A DNA stretch of 64,000 nucleotides from Sordariomycetes sp. S80-01Y (taxonomy: Eukaryota > Ascomycota > Sordariomycetes). A model generated the notes under the pieces. It did no database searches and was not told the origin of the DNA. It saw only the letters and a list, made by a program, of their open reading frames with translations. Below are positions 32,908 through 44,852 of the stretch, piece by piece (the first letter of the stretch is position 1; each line of letters begins with the position of its first letter). The position numbers and the translations under genes were made by a program. The stretch covers positions 620,001 through 684,000 of the forward strand of contig JAXQJY010000033.1 in the NCBI GenBank assembly GCA_037042185.1, given 5' to 3'.

Positions 32908-34471
32908 CTAGCCCTGGTACGACTGCCCAGACATGTAGGCCGCAAACGATCGCTAGTTCCTGGGTCAGCTTTGAATCCACGGACAAGTTTTTGAGAGACT
33001 TACGGCGTTCCTGGTTTGGATAAAGATAGTGCCAGGACCGGTGAACTTGCAGACCAGGCCCTCCCCTGCCGCGAAGCCAGAGATGATACCACCCGAGGTG
33101 ACGCGCTCCATTACGTACTTGCAGTTCCACGCGACGAGGTGGCCATTGTCAGCGATGTACTTCTCGCCTTCGATCAGCTGTCTCATGTTAGTATCCCTCA
33201 GCTTTGGTACGGGGGGCGTTGCGACTCACGTCTTTGCGAATGATGGCACCGAAGCTACTAAGCCACAACAAGCCCTTCCCACTGATCTTGTGCACCCACA
33301 ACCCCTCCCCGCTGAACATGGCCTTTCCCAGGCCCTGTCTCTTGTAGTCCTTGACGACGCCCTGCGTAGAAGCCAGATACGAATCCTGCCCAACGGACCA
33401 ATGCTCTGTGCCCGTCAAGCGGATGCTCGTAACATCACCCAACATCCACGGCGCAAGCAGCAACTCGCCCGGACCGATGAAGGTCGAGGTCCCTATCTCG
33501 GCGCCCGCGATCATCTTCTTCATGCTGAACTTGACGGCGCCCTTGCTCGTGACGGTCGGCGACATGGCAATCATGGCTCCCGGCTTGGCCTCGATTGGAC
33601 AGCCCATCGCTAGCTGGATAGTGATGATGGTGTTGCAGTCACGGTGACTGATACGGTAGGAGCCGCCATTGAAGGTGCCCACGTCGTCGTTGGTGGCGGC
33701 TGCGCCGACAAAGTGCTCCGCCGGGGGTGCGCCAGAGATGAGGTTGCCTGGATGGCTGGTGTTGAGGGGGACCTGCTGGGCGGCGGCGTTTTGTGTCGCC
33801 TCGACGGCGGCGCCGCCCCCCACCCCTGGCTGTTGTGGTTGGTGCTGGCGCTTCTCGTCAAGGAACCCGCTATCCCCTCCCTGGGGGTAGGCTGGAGGGC
33901 CATCGAACTGCGGCTGCGCCGGTGAGCTGGACACGGAAGCCTGCCTTAGAGGAAGCGAGTGCTGCGAGGACTGCTGCTGGTGCTGCGTAGTCACGGGCGA
34001 GTGACCGGGGGGCGTGGCGTACTGCATCTGTCCCGAATGCCTGAGTGAGGGCGATGGCGTGGCATGTTGAGGCGGCGGTGGGTAGTTGCCCTGGGGCGAA
34101 GGTTGCGCTTGAGGTGGAGGGGGGTAGTTCTGTGCCTGGCTAGGCGTCGACTGCTGCTGAGGAGGTGGAGGGTAGTTGCCTCCGGGTGCTGGCGAGCCCG
34201 AGGCTGGCGGCGGAGGGTAGAATTGAGTTCGGTTCGCGGGGGGAGAGGTAGGTCCGGGAGGCGGCGCGTACTGTCGTTGCTGCTGCGGTGGTGGAGGAGA
34301 AGCGTAGGCTGGTATACAGTCAGTATCGGTTTGCAATATCATGGCGTCGCGGCGTACAAGGCTGTTGGCCCGCGCCTGGCGGAGCTGTTGGAGGAGCTAT
34401 TGGAGCTGTCAGCTGCTGCTAAGGCAGGACGTGTTTGTCTTCAACTTACGGGGGTAGTGTTGTTGCGACAT
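32908..34471 (-). CDS. AIM24-family (DUF124) protein with Pro/Gln-rich N-terminus
   Basis: Four exons on the minus strand (34471-34450, 34308-33230, 33177-33004, 32952-32908) give 439 residues. Exon 1 codes only MSQQHYP plus one base; the last exon adds [14 protein letters not shown]. Residues 8-about 195 are Pro/Gln/Tyr/Ser repeats (YPPPPQ-like units). The rest is the AIM24/TIGR00266 beta-sandwich domain: [51 protein letters not shown] and [18 protein letters not shown]. It ends [14 protein letters not shown]. In yeast Aim24 is an inner-membrane protein linked to MICOS. This protein has no presequence, and cytosolic fungal members with a Pro-rich head are common. An unspliced reading of the last intron would give an unrelated tail and is less likely. 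Confidence 0.85.
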
Positions 34472-37400
34472 TGTGCGATGGAATCTCCAAATGCTCGTCT
34501 CTGCGTGGCGACACTTGAGGAAGAAGAGGCCAGAGTTCAAAAGGGTCGAAGTCGATTTGGAGAAGCTGAGGTGGAGGAGACGAAGATCCCGAAGGTGGGC
34601 TGTCCAGCTAGCCGCGATGCCCCGCTTTCGAGAAGTCGAGGCTTCAATTCAGGGTCACGGCGGTCAGCGTGTAGGACGGCGTATTCAGAGCTGCTGAAGT
34701 TGACGGGATGGAGAGCTTTGAGGTATGAGGTGCTGCTTCAAGCTACCGGCAAAAAAGAAGAGCGCAGGAGAGGCGAGCCGATCGTGGAGCTCCCATAAGG
34801 TGGCTGTCTCCCCCACGACCCTGACGGCCGTACCTTAGACCCCGTAGCCGCCGTGGTGGGGCTGCCGCTGTCGTAGGCGCTTGAGCCACCTCGGTGTAAG
34901 TCGCCGTCACATCTCCTCATTGGCTGCCGATGTGCTACCTCGAGATTGACTTTGACTGCGCCCGTGTTCCTGGGGCCAAGGAGAGTTCACGTCGACGTGT
35001 GGAGGCCCGATGGGGAAGTGCCAGGCCCTGTGTCATGGTTGAACAACATCTTGCTAAAGTGGCTGTCAGGTATTGTCTAGCGTGTTGTCCAGCTCCCAGC
35101 GTGGTCTGTGTCACCTACCCTGCACTGAACATCCACTTAGTATGATTGTCACCCCCAATCCAGTCTTGTGGGGGTATGTCTCCTTGGTTTGCCTGGAGCC
35201 AGCCAGAAGTCAAGTCAGGGATTTTTCTAGGATGGAATCAAGCTGTGTGGGTATCTCAGAAGTTAGTTAGCGGGCGTGGAAGTGGACTGGCTGTGATGTC
35301 GGTTGGTGAGACTATAATTCCACACACTGGCACAATGCAAACACACCTGAGGTGTCAACCCCTACAGTCGGGCAATGAGAAAGTGAGCTGAGCCGAGGAG
35401 TCAACCCTTCCGCTCAAGCTTACCGTCTATTCCCACCACACCCACTGCAGTCCGGGATGCGCTAATTCCTAACCTGACTCTGAAGCACGCCTTCGACTGC
35501 ATCGTTGCCTGTAGTCCACCCCCTACTTCCCGGTGCAGACCGGGCTGAGAAGGTTTCTTTCATGAGCCACCGCTCTGATGACATACTCGCAACCTAGATA
35601 CGAAGTTTAAGAACAAGGAGGACAGGGAAGCCTTGTCCAGAACTGATGGTGCGTGATCGGCCATCGACGACAGGTGACGATGTACTGGCAAGAACCGCAC
35701 GGGTCGATCAAACAGTGGCTCACTCGGAGATCTGAGAACGTCGACCCCGGTACCAGTGTTAGGATATCCGAGGCGAATCATCTTCTACGGTATAGATGCC
35801 CTCGCTCACAGGCTTTCTCAGGTCAAATGGAAGAAGCGTAGAAGCAAAGGCTCGTCGTCCATGCGTCCAATAGCCTACAGACGAGCTCCGCTATGCCGCA
35901 GAACCACAAAGCCCCCTCGCCGCCGGCTGTTTCACTGCTGCAAGGACACATGCAACTCGGCTCCGAGGCTCTGGACCGTCAATGCAGTCGACATGCCTGC
36001 CTCCTTGAGCAGAGGATGATCCGGATTTGCCCTCGACACGTCAGGTGTCATGGCCTCACGCGAAGAAGATGGCAGCGAATCGTGATCCAAATGTTTGAAA
36101 GGGTATAGGGGCGCCAGCTGACCGAGGTGTCTTTTTGACGCTCGAATGGAACCATGCCTCCAAAGATTACCGGAGGGAGCGCAGGACATGGGCGCGGCTG
36201 GATGTGCACTGACAAGCTAGTCCTTTTGCCAGCTGTTCCAGTGCAGTCAAGGGATCTGTTCTGCAGCGGGAGGGCCGACGCCATGATCCGTCTGGGAAGT
36301 CACTTCACGATGGGAGAGTTGCACGTCGCAATGCTAAAATCTGGGTTGCGAATCCTGACTCCTGTGACGCCGAGAGGGAGGATCTTGGGGGCTTGTGCTT
36401 TGGGTGACGGGAACTGCGGATATTTGATCGGCAACCGTGTCTTGGAAGCAGGCTCTGCTCTGAACTGGTTGCGCCATGCCCAGATGCCTGATGTCGAGGC
36501 TGCTCTTTGAGATATCTATCTGGCCACTACGCAATACCTGCCAGTAGTCTCACGGGAAGCAGTCAATTATCGACAATATGAACAAGGGTAGTCGAATTCG
36601 AACGTCTGTCAAAAAGTGTCAGGCTAGCAGGCGCCCGAAAACTTTCGGTGATCAACGGTCGCTGTCAGTGGATTCCTTCTCCACCGTACCCGAGCGTTTC
36701 GCCCAGAGAAGAGAAGCTCGAGACCAGGGGGTCGGACAGCTCAGGCGTCCAGAGCGCATCGTCGACTTGGCGTGGCAGCCCTCACCGCATGGCCGTCGCG
36801 CAGCGTGGGCGTCTCGAAGCCGACTGCAGCTTCGCAAGGGAGGCAGCTGTCAGAAAAAGCAACGGGGAACGACGACCCTGCGCGCACCGCATAACGGTCA
36901 AAATTTCGTCAACGGCAGTTCAGCAGCGCCCTCGAGGACTGGAGGGGTTTTTGGCATGTATCACAAATCATCGAACCCAAGGCATGGCCCGGGATCCCAG
37001 GATCCCAGGAACCCAGAAACCCAGCTCAACGGTAATAAGCCGGGCTACCCCAAAGTCGCACGATGGCCGATTGGGGACCCCGACGAAGGGGACAGCTGCA
37101 ACCGAGCCTGTCTTTGCCTCCAATGCTACGTTTCGCTTGGAATCTTGTTGCTGGAATTTTCTTCCATTCATGACCTTACCGACTGCTTCTTTGGAAATGT
37201 CTTGCCTTTCGCAGGAGCACATGGCCCCGGACGGCTCGGACTGTTCAATGTCCGTGATGGCACCGGCCAATGGGCAGGCAAGGCAGGCAACGGAGGGATC
37301 CTCACCCTCAGCGGGCGAAACAGCAGGATGGGACAGTCTCGCAGCGTCCAAGACGTGAATCCCTGGAGCATCAAACTGGAGCCCACCCGCAAGGGCATGG

Positions 37401-38225
37401 CGAATCAGTGGCTGCCCAGCAAGCCAGCGGCCCAGGAGCCCGGATAGGCGCATTTCCCGTCTGGACGGAGCGCATGGGCGCTAGGGGTCTCACCAATGAC
37501 ACCCACCTTCTACTGAGTAGTAGCATGTCATCCCTGGGAAAACGGCTTAGAGGTCAGACAGGTCGGGGACGGGACATGTGCTGCGGGCGCAGCGTCCGAC
37601 CGTGACGTCTCCGAGTCTGCAATGGCGAGGCTCAGCTTGGCCTCGGGCACGCGCGCCTTGTCGATCACGGTGTCTTGGTCCGCGATTAATAAGGACGATG
37701 CTCGGAAGCTGCTGCTTGACAGCCTGCTGATGGTCAGCCTGCTCTGGATGCGGACTGATGCGGACTCCGTAAAGGTACCTGTGCACGTTCCCAAGCAAGG
37801 TTCCCCCCCAAACCTGGAAGCCAGGCGACCGGGTCCAGGGCTGGCCCAGCTGCTGGGACGCGTCTATTTGCCAAATCCTGTATAGCGTCGATTGTCCTCC
37901 ACCTCCAGGCTGGCGAACGGCGCCGGCGTCCACGCTTCTGCTCCTAGCGCAGGGCGTTTTGTGGATGTCCTCCTCGTCGCTCCGGGCCACCAGACGCTCC
38001 TGGCTCGTGGTTTGCTCCGGACCAGTTTTAATAGTCTCTTGATGCGCGCACCACCCCACGAGCCATCTCGAGCCATCGTCTCCTGGCTCGTCGGCCACCT
38101 GTCGCCCCCCAGCCGTCAGCCTCGAAATCTTCGCACTTGCTTACCCTCATGAGGCGTCAAACTTCTCGGTCGTCTACGACCTCTCCCCAAGCAGTGCACA
38201 AGGCTATTGAAGCGCTGCCGACACC
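34472..38225. other. gene-poor region
   Basis: About 3.75 kb. The longest frame (36578-37447, plus) has a rival of similar length in another plus frame (36648-37358) and no protein-like order, so I do not call it. A small degenerate tandem repeat of GGATCCCA/GGAACCCA-like units occurs at 36992-37024. Nothing else is supported. Confidence 0.4.
36992..37024. repeat. degenerate tandem repeat
   Basis: Four or so units of an eight-base CCCAGGAT / CCCAGGAA / CCCAGAAA series. Short and imperfect. Confidence 0.6.
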
Positions 38226-39137
38226 ATGGCTGACCCAAGCACCGGCCACGGTAGCCCACATGCGGCCATGGACGACACTTCAACCCAGCCGGCGGCTCAA
38301 AACCAACTTGTAGCAGACGAGCTGCCTATGTCAGAGGACGATATTTCGCTTGCCTTCCGGTCCTCCAGGATCATGCTCCAGCAGCTCAACGACCGACGAC
38401 AAGCGCCACCTCATCGCTGCCTACCTCCACGCCATCGGTACCAAGATTCTGGCCGACCGGCTGACAGGCTGGCTCCTTGGTCGAACCACCGGGATCTGAA
38501 GCACCGCGATTCGAGAACGTACAGCCATTCGCCGCTGCGATCATGCATGAAAGCAAGGTGCAGCCCCCCAATCGAGCCGGGGTCCTCAACGCCTTGCGAA
38601 CAGAAGCACAGAGAAGGAGACAGCGATGAAGAGATGCAGGATAGAGAGACGCTCGAGGCCCATGCGGAGGCCGGCCTGTCACGTCCCACTTCACCAACGC
38701 GATTCGAAACTTTAATGACGGCGCGCACCCACGGTACTTTGGGCACACCAACGAACACGATACCCATGCTAGATACCAACCCACCTGGTCATCCTACGAA
38801 ACCCACCAAAACAGCCCCCACGAGTATGTTCATCGAAGTCGACTCCAACCAAGGAGGGGAGGAGGATGAGGGATTCTTTGACGGACCCGACGACCTCGTC
38901 CAGTCTGGGAAAGGGACGAACGACACGCCGGACTCGGTTGGCGCACTTCGAAGGCAAGCCTTGCTCCGATTCCGCCGGTCCGGCGAACTTGCGAGCAGCT
39001 GTCCGGTGGTCGTACGGAGCGTCCCTCGTATGCGGCGAAGAAAGCAAAAAAAGATTGAGGTGCGACACGCCGCAAAATCGAGAGCTGACAGTGGCACGCC
39101 CAGCCACGCGAATGGGACCAACGGCGCTCCTGGATGA
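38226..39137 (+). CDS. doubtful hypothetical ORF, possibly decaying
   Basis: A 303-residue frame starting in an ideal context (CACCATGGC). The first 55 residues (ending SEDDISLAFRSSRIMLQQLN) and a later acidic segment (DSNQGGEEDEGFFDGPDD) look like real protein. The part between them in this frame does not, whereas other frames of the same strand look more protein-like there. A further protein-like stretch follows at 39208-39492. Either the sequence carries frame changes, or there are small introns I cannot resolve. No family is recognised and no membrane segment or signal peptide is seen. It sits alone in the gene-poor tract upstream of wetA. Treat it as a possible broken or mis-modelled gene. 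Confidence 0.35.
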   Translation: MADPSTGHGSPHAAMDDTSTQPAAQNQLVADELPMSEDDISLAFRSSRIMLQQLNDRRQAPPHRCLPPRHRYQDSGRPADRLAPWSNHRDLKHRDSRTYSHSPLRSCMKARCSPPIEPGSSTPCEQKHREGDSDEEMQDRETLEAHAEAGLSRPTSPTRFETLMTARTHGTLGTPTNTIPMLDTNPPGHPTKPTKTAPTSMFIEVDSNQGGEEDEGFFDGPDDLVQSGKGTNDTPDSVGALRRQALLRFRRSGELASSCPVVVRSVPRMRRRKQKKIEVRHAAKSRADSGTPSHANGTNGAPG

Positions 39138-41652
39138 AACATGGAGCTCGAAACGCTATTTTACGAACAAACCGAGATGACCGACTAAGCCGTCCTCGCT
39201 CTACAGCTTGCCGGCCGGAGCTATTGAACAGCTCTACCATGGCAGCAGCTGGGTCTCGAGAACAGACCTGAAGCATGGCCAGGCCAAAGCAATACTGCGA
39301 GACGACCTCCAGCACTGGCTCGACGCAAATCGAACCACGACACTGCATGAAAAAGACGGGTTTCAGGTAGATCACGCGCGATGTCGAATGCACGACTGGG
39401 CCGCAGCTCAGGCTCCCTTGGTAGTGCCGAACACATCGCTTCCATGGGGAGAGTCATCACCGGAGCTGCGAGGGATGCGGTTCACAATATGAACCATTGG
39501 TATTCCCGTTGTAACAAGAGCAGCTGCGAGCACTGAGCCGCCTAGCGTTGTCTGAGTGACCCGAAACGGCTGCCGTACGAATTGAGAGGTGGTTTACATG
39601 TAACACTACATCAACGATACCTTGGCGGAGGAGAACCTAATCCAACCAGAATTAGAGGACTGGAGAAGCTCAGTCGGAATCGATGGCGAGCCGTCGACTG
39701 AACAATGCATATATCAATCAAAGAAAATCAGCTACACTCCTCATTGATCCGAGGTTCGCATCACAACTTGACCCGCCGGCAAGCCCACGTTGTGCCGGGT
39801 CTCCCTTTGTATTTTCATTGTTGTTGGCCGCAGTAGCCCCATGCGTCAGAAGCGAGCACAGGTCGGCAGTCATTTTGCACATCCTCCTACAGGGGCTAAC
39901 AGCTATTGTCATACTAAAGTCTCGGAGTAGGCCTAACAGACGCCACCGCAGGGGAGAGATGCGCGACCCTTGAAACGCTTCCGAGTCGGTTCATCCTGGC
40001 ACGATACTCGACTTCATATCGACTGCCGTGCCAGGATGGGTCGAGGCAAAGCGCATAGCACCACCACATTGCACGAGTGATGGATCGAATGCTGACAGTC
40101 CTGGCGAGCTTGTTCGTGCCTGGGTTCTCCTTGTTGATGCCCGTTGTTGGGACGATGGATGGAATGGGGAGGTTGTGTCCCTGAGACACGGGAACCGGGC
40201 ATCTCAACGTTGCGTGTCTCAGCCGTGCTGCCCTCAAACCATCGCATCGACCTCGATGTGGCCGAATGGGGCTCGCAGCTCAGCAGCTCCCAGCTAAGAA
40301 TGCCATGATGTGCCGAGCTGTAGGTTATCACCACACAATCCAGCTGCGGTGCGACGCGGCACGGCTGGATGGAACGATTTCACACACCACAATCACCCCC
40401 CTTCGTCACTGGTGGGAACCGCACCTCAGCGTCGCCTCGATCTGGCTCCAGCTCAGACCCAATTATAACCCCTGCACAGCGGTTGCGACCTTGAAGTAGA
40501 AGACGAGAGTCGAGCACCCACGGATAGCAGCGGGGCGTTTGGCATCCCCAAGGCATGGCACCGCCAACGAGGGACTGCAGCACTCGCGAAAGGAAGGTCG
40601 ATCACACTGTTGGTTTTCCTTGGACTCTCAGCAATCAAGAAATCGGTAATTCGTCCCGCATCGCCAATTGGATCTGCCGCGACCTCCCCTTGCAAACTCC
40701 TGGCCGTCCTCCCCGCCCGCTCGTCGCGTAGAGAGCAGCAGCCTACAACTACCATGTCGGTCTACCGTACGGAGGCTAAGAGACGGCCCGTCGGGACTCA
40801 CGAAGCACGGCCATCGCCAAACCTGCAGGCTCGAGCTCTGGACGCTGATCTCTGGGCGACCAAGAGGACCAACTGCCAACAGCTCCGTCGTGTGCACTTT
40901 CTATTAAGCGCTTACACGCGCGCAGCGGCGATAAGGGACCAATCAGCGACGGGCTCGACACCGAGCATGGATGCGCAATTCTGGGGTCGACGGTCGCTTC
41001 ACACATCAAGACGCGACTATTTGCGGTGTCACTTGCCCTTGGGAGCCCAGTGCCTTGCGCAATCGGCGTGCGGCTTCTCACATCATTGGTCGCGCGGCTT
41101 TGAGTGTTGCGTGTTGGTGATCTCTTGGGCGGATCAAGCGCGATGGACGGACGGACGGGGACTGAGGTGGTTTGCGCAGGTCACCGCCATGACTGCGAAC
41201 CAAGCAGGGCTCTATGATTTATGATCAGATCTGCCGAGCTGGGGTCATGTCAACTCATCTCTTCCCTCCGGTCGTCTTCTGGCAGGCTGCCGACGTTGCT
41301 CAAGAAGCTGGAATGCGCCGGTATATCTCCAAATATCCCACATTCCTGAAGCCTCCAGCGCACGGCATACCTTCCGACGCCTTGGCCGGTCCGTTGCCAT
41401 TGCTACCTGCAATCTCATCTGGCCGACCGAGACACACCTAGAATGGCTTCTTGGTCTTGTTTTGATGACGGCAGCGGTCGACATCTACACTTACAGAACT
41501 TACATCCCCCAGCGCGAGCGCCTCCTCCTTGGCACAACCACCGCCACCATCATCCCATCAACGACTGCCGCCAGGCCTTTGCTTGCGAAATACACATCCC
41601 CTCATCGTCTGTTGCCAATCGCTCGTCCTCTCACGGCGCGAAGCCCCGGAAA
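39138..41652. promoter_or_regulatory. upstream region of wetA
   Basis: No convincing gene apart from a protein-like fragment at 39208-39492. Five copies of the AbaA/TEA-domain site CATTCY occur on either strand: 40161-40166, 40297-40302, 41310-41315, 41341-41346 and 41440-41445, the last three within 136 bp. One BrlA-like word CGAGGGA is at 40568-40574. In Aspergillus wetA is activated by AbaA through such sites. The motif match is seen; function here is inference. The frame is open from 41443 but the stretch before 41653 looks like leader. Confidence 0.45.
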
Positions 41653-43374
41653 ATGAGCAGCACGTGGGCTCAAACTTATCGGTTTGACACCATGGACCGA
41701 GATGCCTTCTGCTGGCAAACCGAGGACCCGCCGACCGACGATGCGACCAACGACTTCTTCAACCAGTTTGTCGACTTCGACACGAGCACGAGCATGTTCC
41801 CGAGCTCGACCATGTCTGGTCCGGCCGACGACATGACGGGGGACGTGCCTCGCCTTGCGGACACGCTGCTGATGGACCACCCGCCGGAGAGCATCGGGTC
41901 TTCCACCACTCCTGACGACTTTGACTTTCTGTCCAGCAGCTCTCATGTCGGCCCTGGATCCTCGGCCGGGCAGGATATCGACCCGAGTGCGTTGAGCGCC
42001 AAAGCAGAGCATCACCCGTTCGCCAACCACCACCACTTTGATTATCCTGGCCGGGCCTCCATCTCCGACACCGACCTGCCGCGGCTCGAAGGGATGATGC
42101 TCACGTCGCCGACGAGAGCGAAGCATGTTTCGGCTTCACAACCCTCATCGCCTACGCCGCCGAACACCATGGTTCGCAAGCCCACCAACACCTTCTTCGA
42201 AAACGCCAAGTCTACGCTCAAGAAGGTCACACGCCGCAAGCCCAAGAAGGAGCCAGAGGTGGAACGACCAGGCTCACCCGTGGACGACCTTGTCCCCGCG
42301 CCTCTCAACATCTCAAGACAGCGTCCGCGAAAGGCGGCAGGCTCCAGCAAGAAGCCGTCCAACTCGCCCCCGACACACAACCCTCACCCGGCAAACTTCA
42401 TCCAGGGCGCCTGTCATGACCCCTTCAACGACGTGCCTCCTGTACCTCAACACCTGCGATGCTACACGCAGGGTGGCAATGGCGTCAGCCCGCCCATGAT
42501 CTCCCCTGGTGTGAAGAGCGAGCCCGGATCCTACCACAGCGCCGACTACACATCCCAGATGGCACCTCAGGCTACTTGGAACCAGCAGATAAATTCCATG
42601 CCGCAGCAGTCCGTCCAGTGGAACGGGATGTCAGCCGTGACACCTGATGAGTCCGGCGCATGGGACTTCACTCAGGGGCAGTTTGTCAACCAGAAGCACG
42701 TCGAGGTTAACCAGACGGTGTACAACCACCACTCAGAACTTCCCTACGAGTACCAGAACCACTCTTCCGAGATGGCTACTTCGGGGCTCATGATCCAGAT
42801 GCCCCAGTCTCATCAACATCAGCCAACTATGGTCAACGAACTCTCACACAACGCTCAGACTCACCTGCCGCCACCTCCTCCCCCGCAGCAAGCGTCGGAG
42901 AAGCAACATCGACCACCCAAAGCCCCGTCGTCCGGAGCGAGGCACCTGTCCCAGTCTCCCGTGCGGAGGAATCGAGCACCGTCCGCCTCGCCAACGCGAA
43001 CGACCCAAACCCCTTCGAAACGCCACAGCTCCGGCGGTTCTGTGTCGTCGGCACGCAGCGCCTCGGGCCGCCTCCCCGCGAGCATGCCCGGCACTCCCTG
43101 CAGCGTCCGCAAGCGCAAGTCTCGAGACCCGAGCAACGGCGGCATGGGAGGCGGCGGCGGCGGCGGCGGCGAGATCGGCTTCGTCAACTTCACCCCCGGG
43201 GACGGGAGCATGCTCATGACCGGCGTGGCCCCCAGCGGCAGCTCCAAGACCAAGGCCCGCCGCGAGAAGGAGGCTGTCGACCGACGGAGGAAGCTGAGCG
43301 AGGCTGCGCTCAAGGCTGTGGCCGCGGCGGGCGGAGACGTCGAGGCGCTGATGCAGCAAGGCTTTACCTTCTAG
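41653..43374 (+). CDS. wetA: WetA conidial maturation regulator
   Basis: 573 residues, single exon. The N-terminus (MSSTWAQTYRFDTMDRDAFCW, then ATNDFFNQFVDFDTSTS) and the C-terminus from about 500 are the conserved WetA parts. The C-terminus reads GDGSMLMTGVAPSGSSKTK, then ARREKEAVDRRRKLSEAALKA, ending GGDVEALMQQGF. The middle is disordered with a basic KKVTRRKPKKEP patch, a His/Gln/Pro region and a glycine run coded by GGC repeats just before the C-terminal domain. WetA acts last in the BrlA-AbaA-WetA cascade. It is a DNA-associated nuclear protein needed for spore wall completion, trehalose storage and silencing of growth genes in mature conidia. A second in-frame ATG (MDRDAFCW) has an ideal context (ACCATGG) and may be an alternative start. 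Identity rests on both termini and is strong. Confidence 0.9.
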   Translation: MSSTWAQTYRFDTMDRDAFCWQTEDPPTDDATNDFFNQFVDFDTSTSMFPSSTMSGPADDMTGDVPRLADTLLMDHPPESIGSSTTPDDFDFLSSSSHVGPGSSAGQDIDPSALSAKAEHHPFANHHHFDYPGRASISDTDLPRLEGMMLTSPTRAKHVSASQPSSPTPPNTMVRKPTNTFFENAKSTLKKVTRRKPKKEPEVERPGSPVDDLVPAPLNISRQRPRKAAGSSKKPSNSPPTHNPHPANFIQGACHDPFNDVPPVPQHLRCYTQGGNGVSPPMISPGVKSEPGSYHSADYTSQMAPQATWNQQINSMPQQSVQWNGMSAVTPDESGAWDFTQGQFVNQKHVEVNQTVYNHHSELPYEYQNHSSEMATSGLMIQMPQSHQHQPTMVNELSHNAQTHLPPPPPPQQASEKQHRPPKAPSSGARHLSQSPVRRNRAPSASPTRTTQTPSKRHSSGGSVSSARSASGRLPASMPGTPCSVRKRKSRDPSNGGMGGGGGGGGEIGFVNFTPGDGSMLMTGVAPSGSSKTKARREKEAVDRRRKLSEAALKAVAAAGGDVEALMQQGFTF

Positions 43375-44852
43375 CGGCCGCCGCCCCTTGTTGGAACACC
43401 GGGGGCGGGTCGTCGCTGTTATTCTATCTTTGCAGTTTTCACTTTTTCCTATTGTCGTGCCTTCATCCTCAGCTTCGACAGCTTTTTCCCTTTCTTGTCT
43501 TTCAATTTCCTTGCCTCGTTTTTTTAAGCAAATCTTTTGGTGGTTCTAGATCTGGATACTTTTTTGGCAACCTAATCAGGTGGTTCGTTCAAATCGGAGA
43601 GCGATGGTCGGTCACTGGCGAATACCTCCAGCAGCAACATACCTAGTCATATAGCTCACTCATCACTGACTTTTTCTTGAATACAACTTTTTATTCTATC
43701 TTAACCTGGGATAAGTCCTCGCGAGTTACAGCAGACAGTCCTTTCGAACCGGTCTTGAAGTTGTGGCTGGCCTTATTCCCGGCACTGTCAAGTCCATCTC
43801 CCCCTTTAAGCCACCCAGTCAAGCTGCACTCAGCCCCCTTTGTGACCAAAACCCCCAAGACCGTATCGGGTAACCCAGGCTGCAGCCCTCTCCATCCTGA
43901 CATGACCATCCAGAAAGCCCAGAGATCACAAAAACAGCTATCATTCCTAGGCACGTCCGTGTTGGCCCCCAACGCAACCCATTTGGTTCTCGTGCACAGG
44001 TAAACGCCAAAGCAACGCACCCTCCCCCGCTCAACTACGCGATCTAACTCCAGCTGCGCACCAACGCGTAGCCCAGCCGGCTACAGAGCACCAACAGCAT
44101 CTGCACGGCCCAGCGGCAGTTGTTCTGGCCCCCCCTGGGAACTCGCGCGTACGTCTCTGAGCTTAGGGCGGGATCGTGCGTGTTGGGGTCCGCCTCCGGT
44201 GGGTTTGACGACTCGCAGCCGCGGACGAGGTGACGGGCGTGCACATCGTGAGGGAATAGCCGCCCAGTCTGCAGGTTGCGAACCAACTACCCCCAACGCG
44301 AGGGCCCCCAATGGACGGGGTCTCGCGTCCACCGCAGCATCAAAGCCTGAACCGGACGTGATCGTGAGCTGTCAGGGACACTGGCGTCTATTGGGGCGGT
44401 TCGTTGGCGGCACAGGTTGCTTAAATTTGTCTTTATTCATCTTTGCCCACCCGCGCACAGTAGTACATCCCCACGCCACCTCACTCGTGCTTCCCTCTCT
44501 GGATCTAGCCAGTCCTGTGTCTTCCGTCCAGTCCAGCTGCGCAAAGCCCATAACATGTTGTGTCAAATCGAAGAAAGAAACAAATGGCAAACGAAAGTGC
44601 AGTAGCCTCCCTAGTGACTCCCCGTACTGAGTGTGGTCAAGTACTTTGATATATATACAACACGGATTGGTGTACGTTCAGATGCGGAAAGCATTCTGTC
44701 AAACCAACGCCAGTTGGGCGCCGCCGGTGCAAAGCACTAAGTGGGTCAAAGAGGCTTCCCTATGCGGCTTGAATATGATGCTGGGTATTCAAGATGGGGT
44801 ACATCGTAGGTGTGGTTGGGAGTGAAATGTTTATGGAAATATGACGAGTCCC
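43375..44852. other. convergent intergenic region, no gene seen
   Basis: wetA 3' flank (T-rich, 43430-43580) and the 3' flank of the FLC-like gene. Short frames on both strands lack order. Confidence 0.4.

Noticed and set aside
32744-33130. Alternative C-terminus for the AIM24-family protein
   Set aside because: Needs reading through or a different acceptor and gives a tail unlike the family; the CTAG acceptor gives a short tail that fits the domain end.
36578-37447. 289-residue plus-strand frame
   Set aside because: A second plus frame of similar length overlaps it, codon and residue texture look random, and no motif or start context supports it.
41443-41652. In-frame N-terminal extension of WetA
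   Set aside because: The extension is His/Pro/Arg rich and leader-like; the conserved N-terminus begins at 41653.
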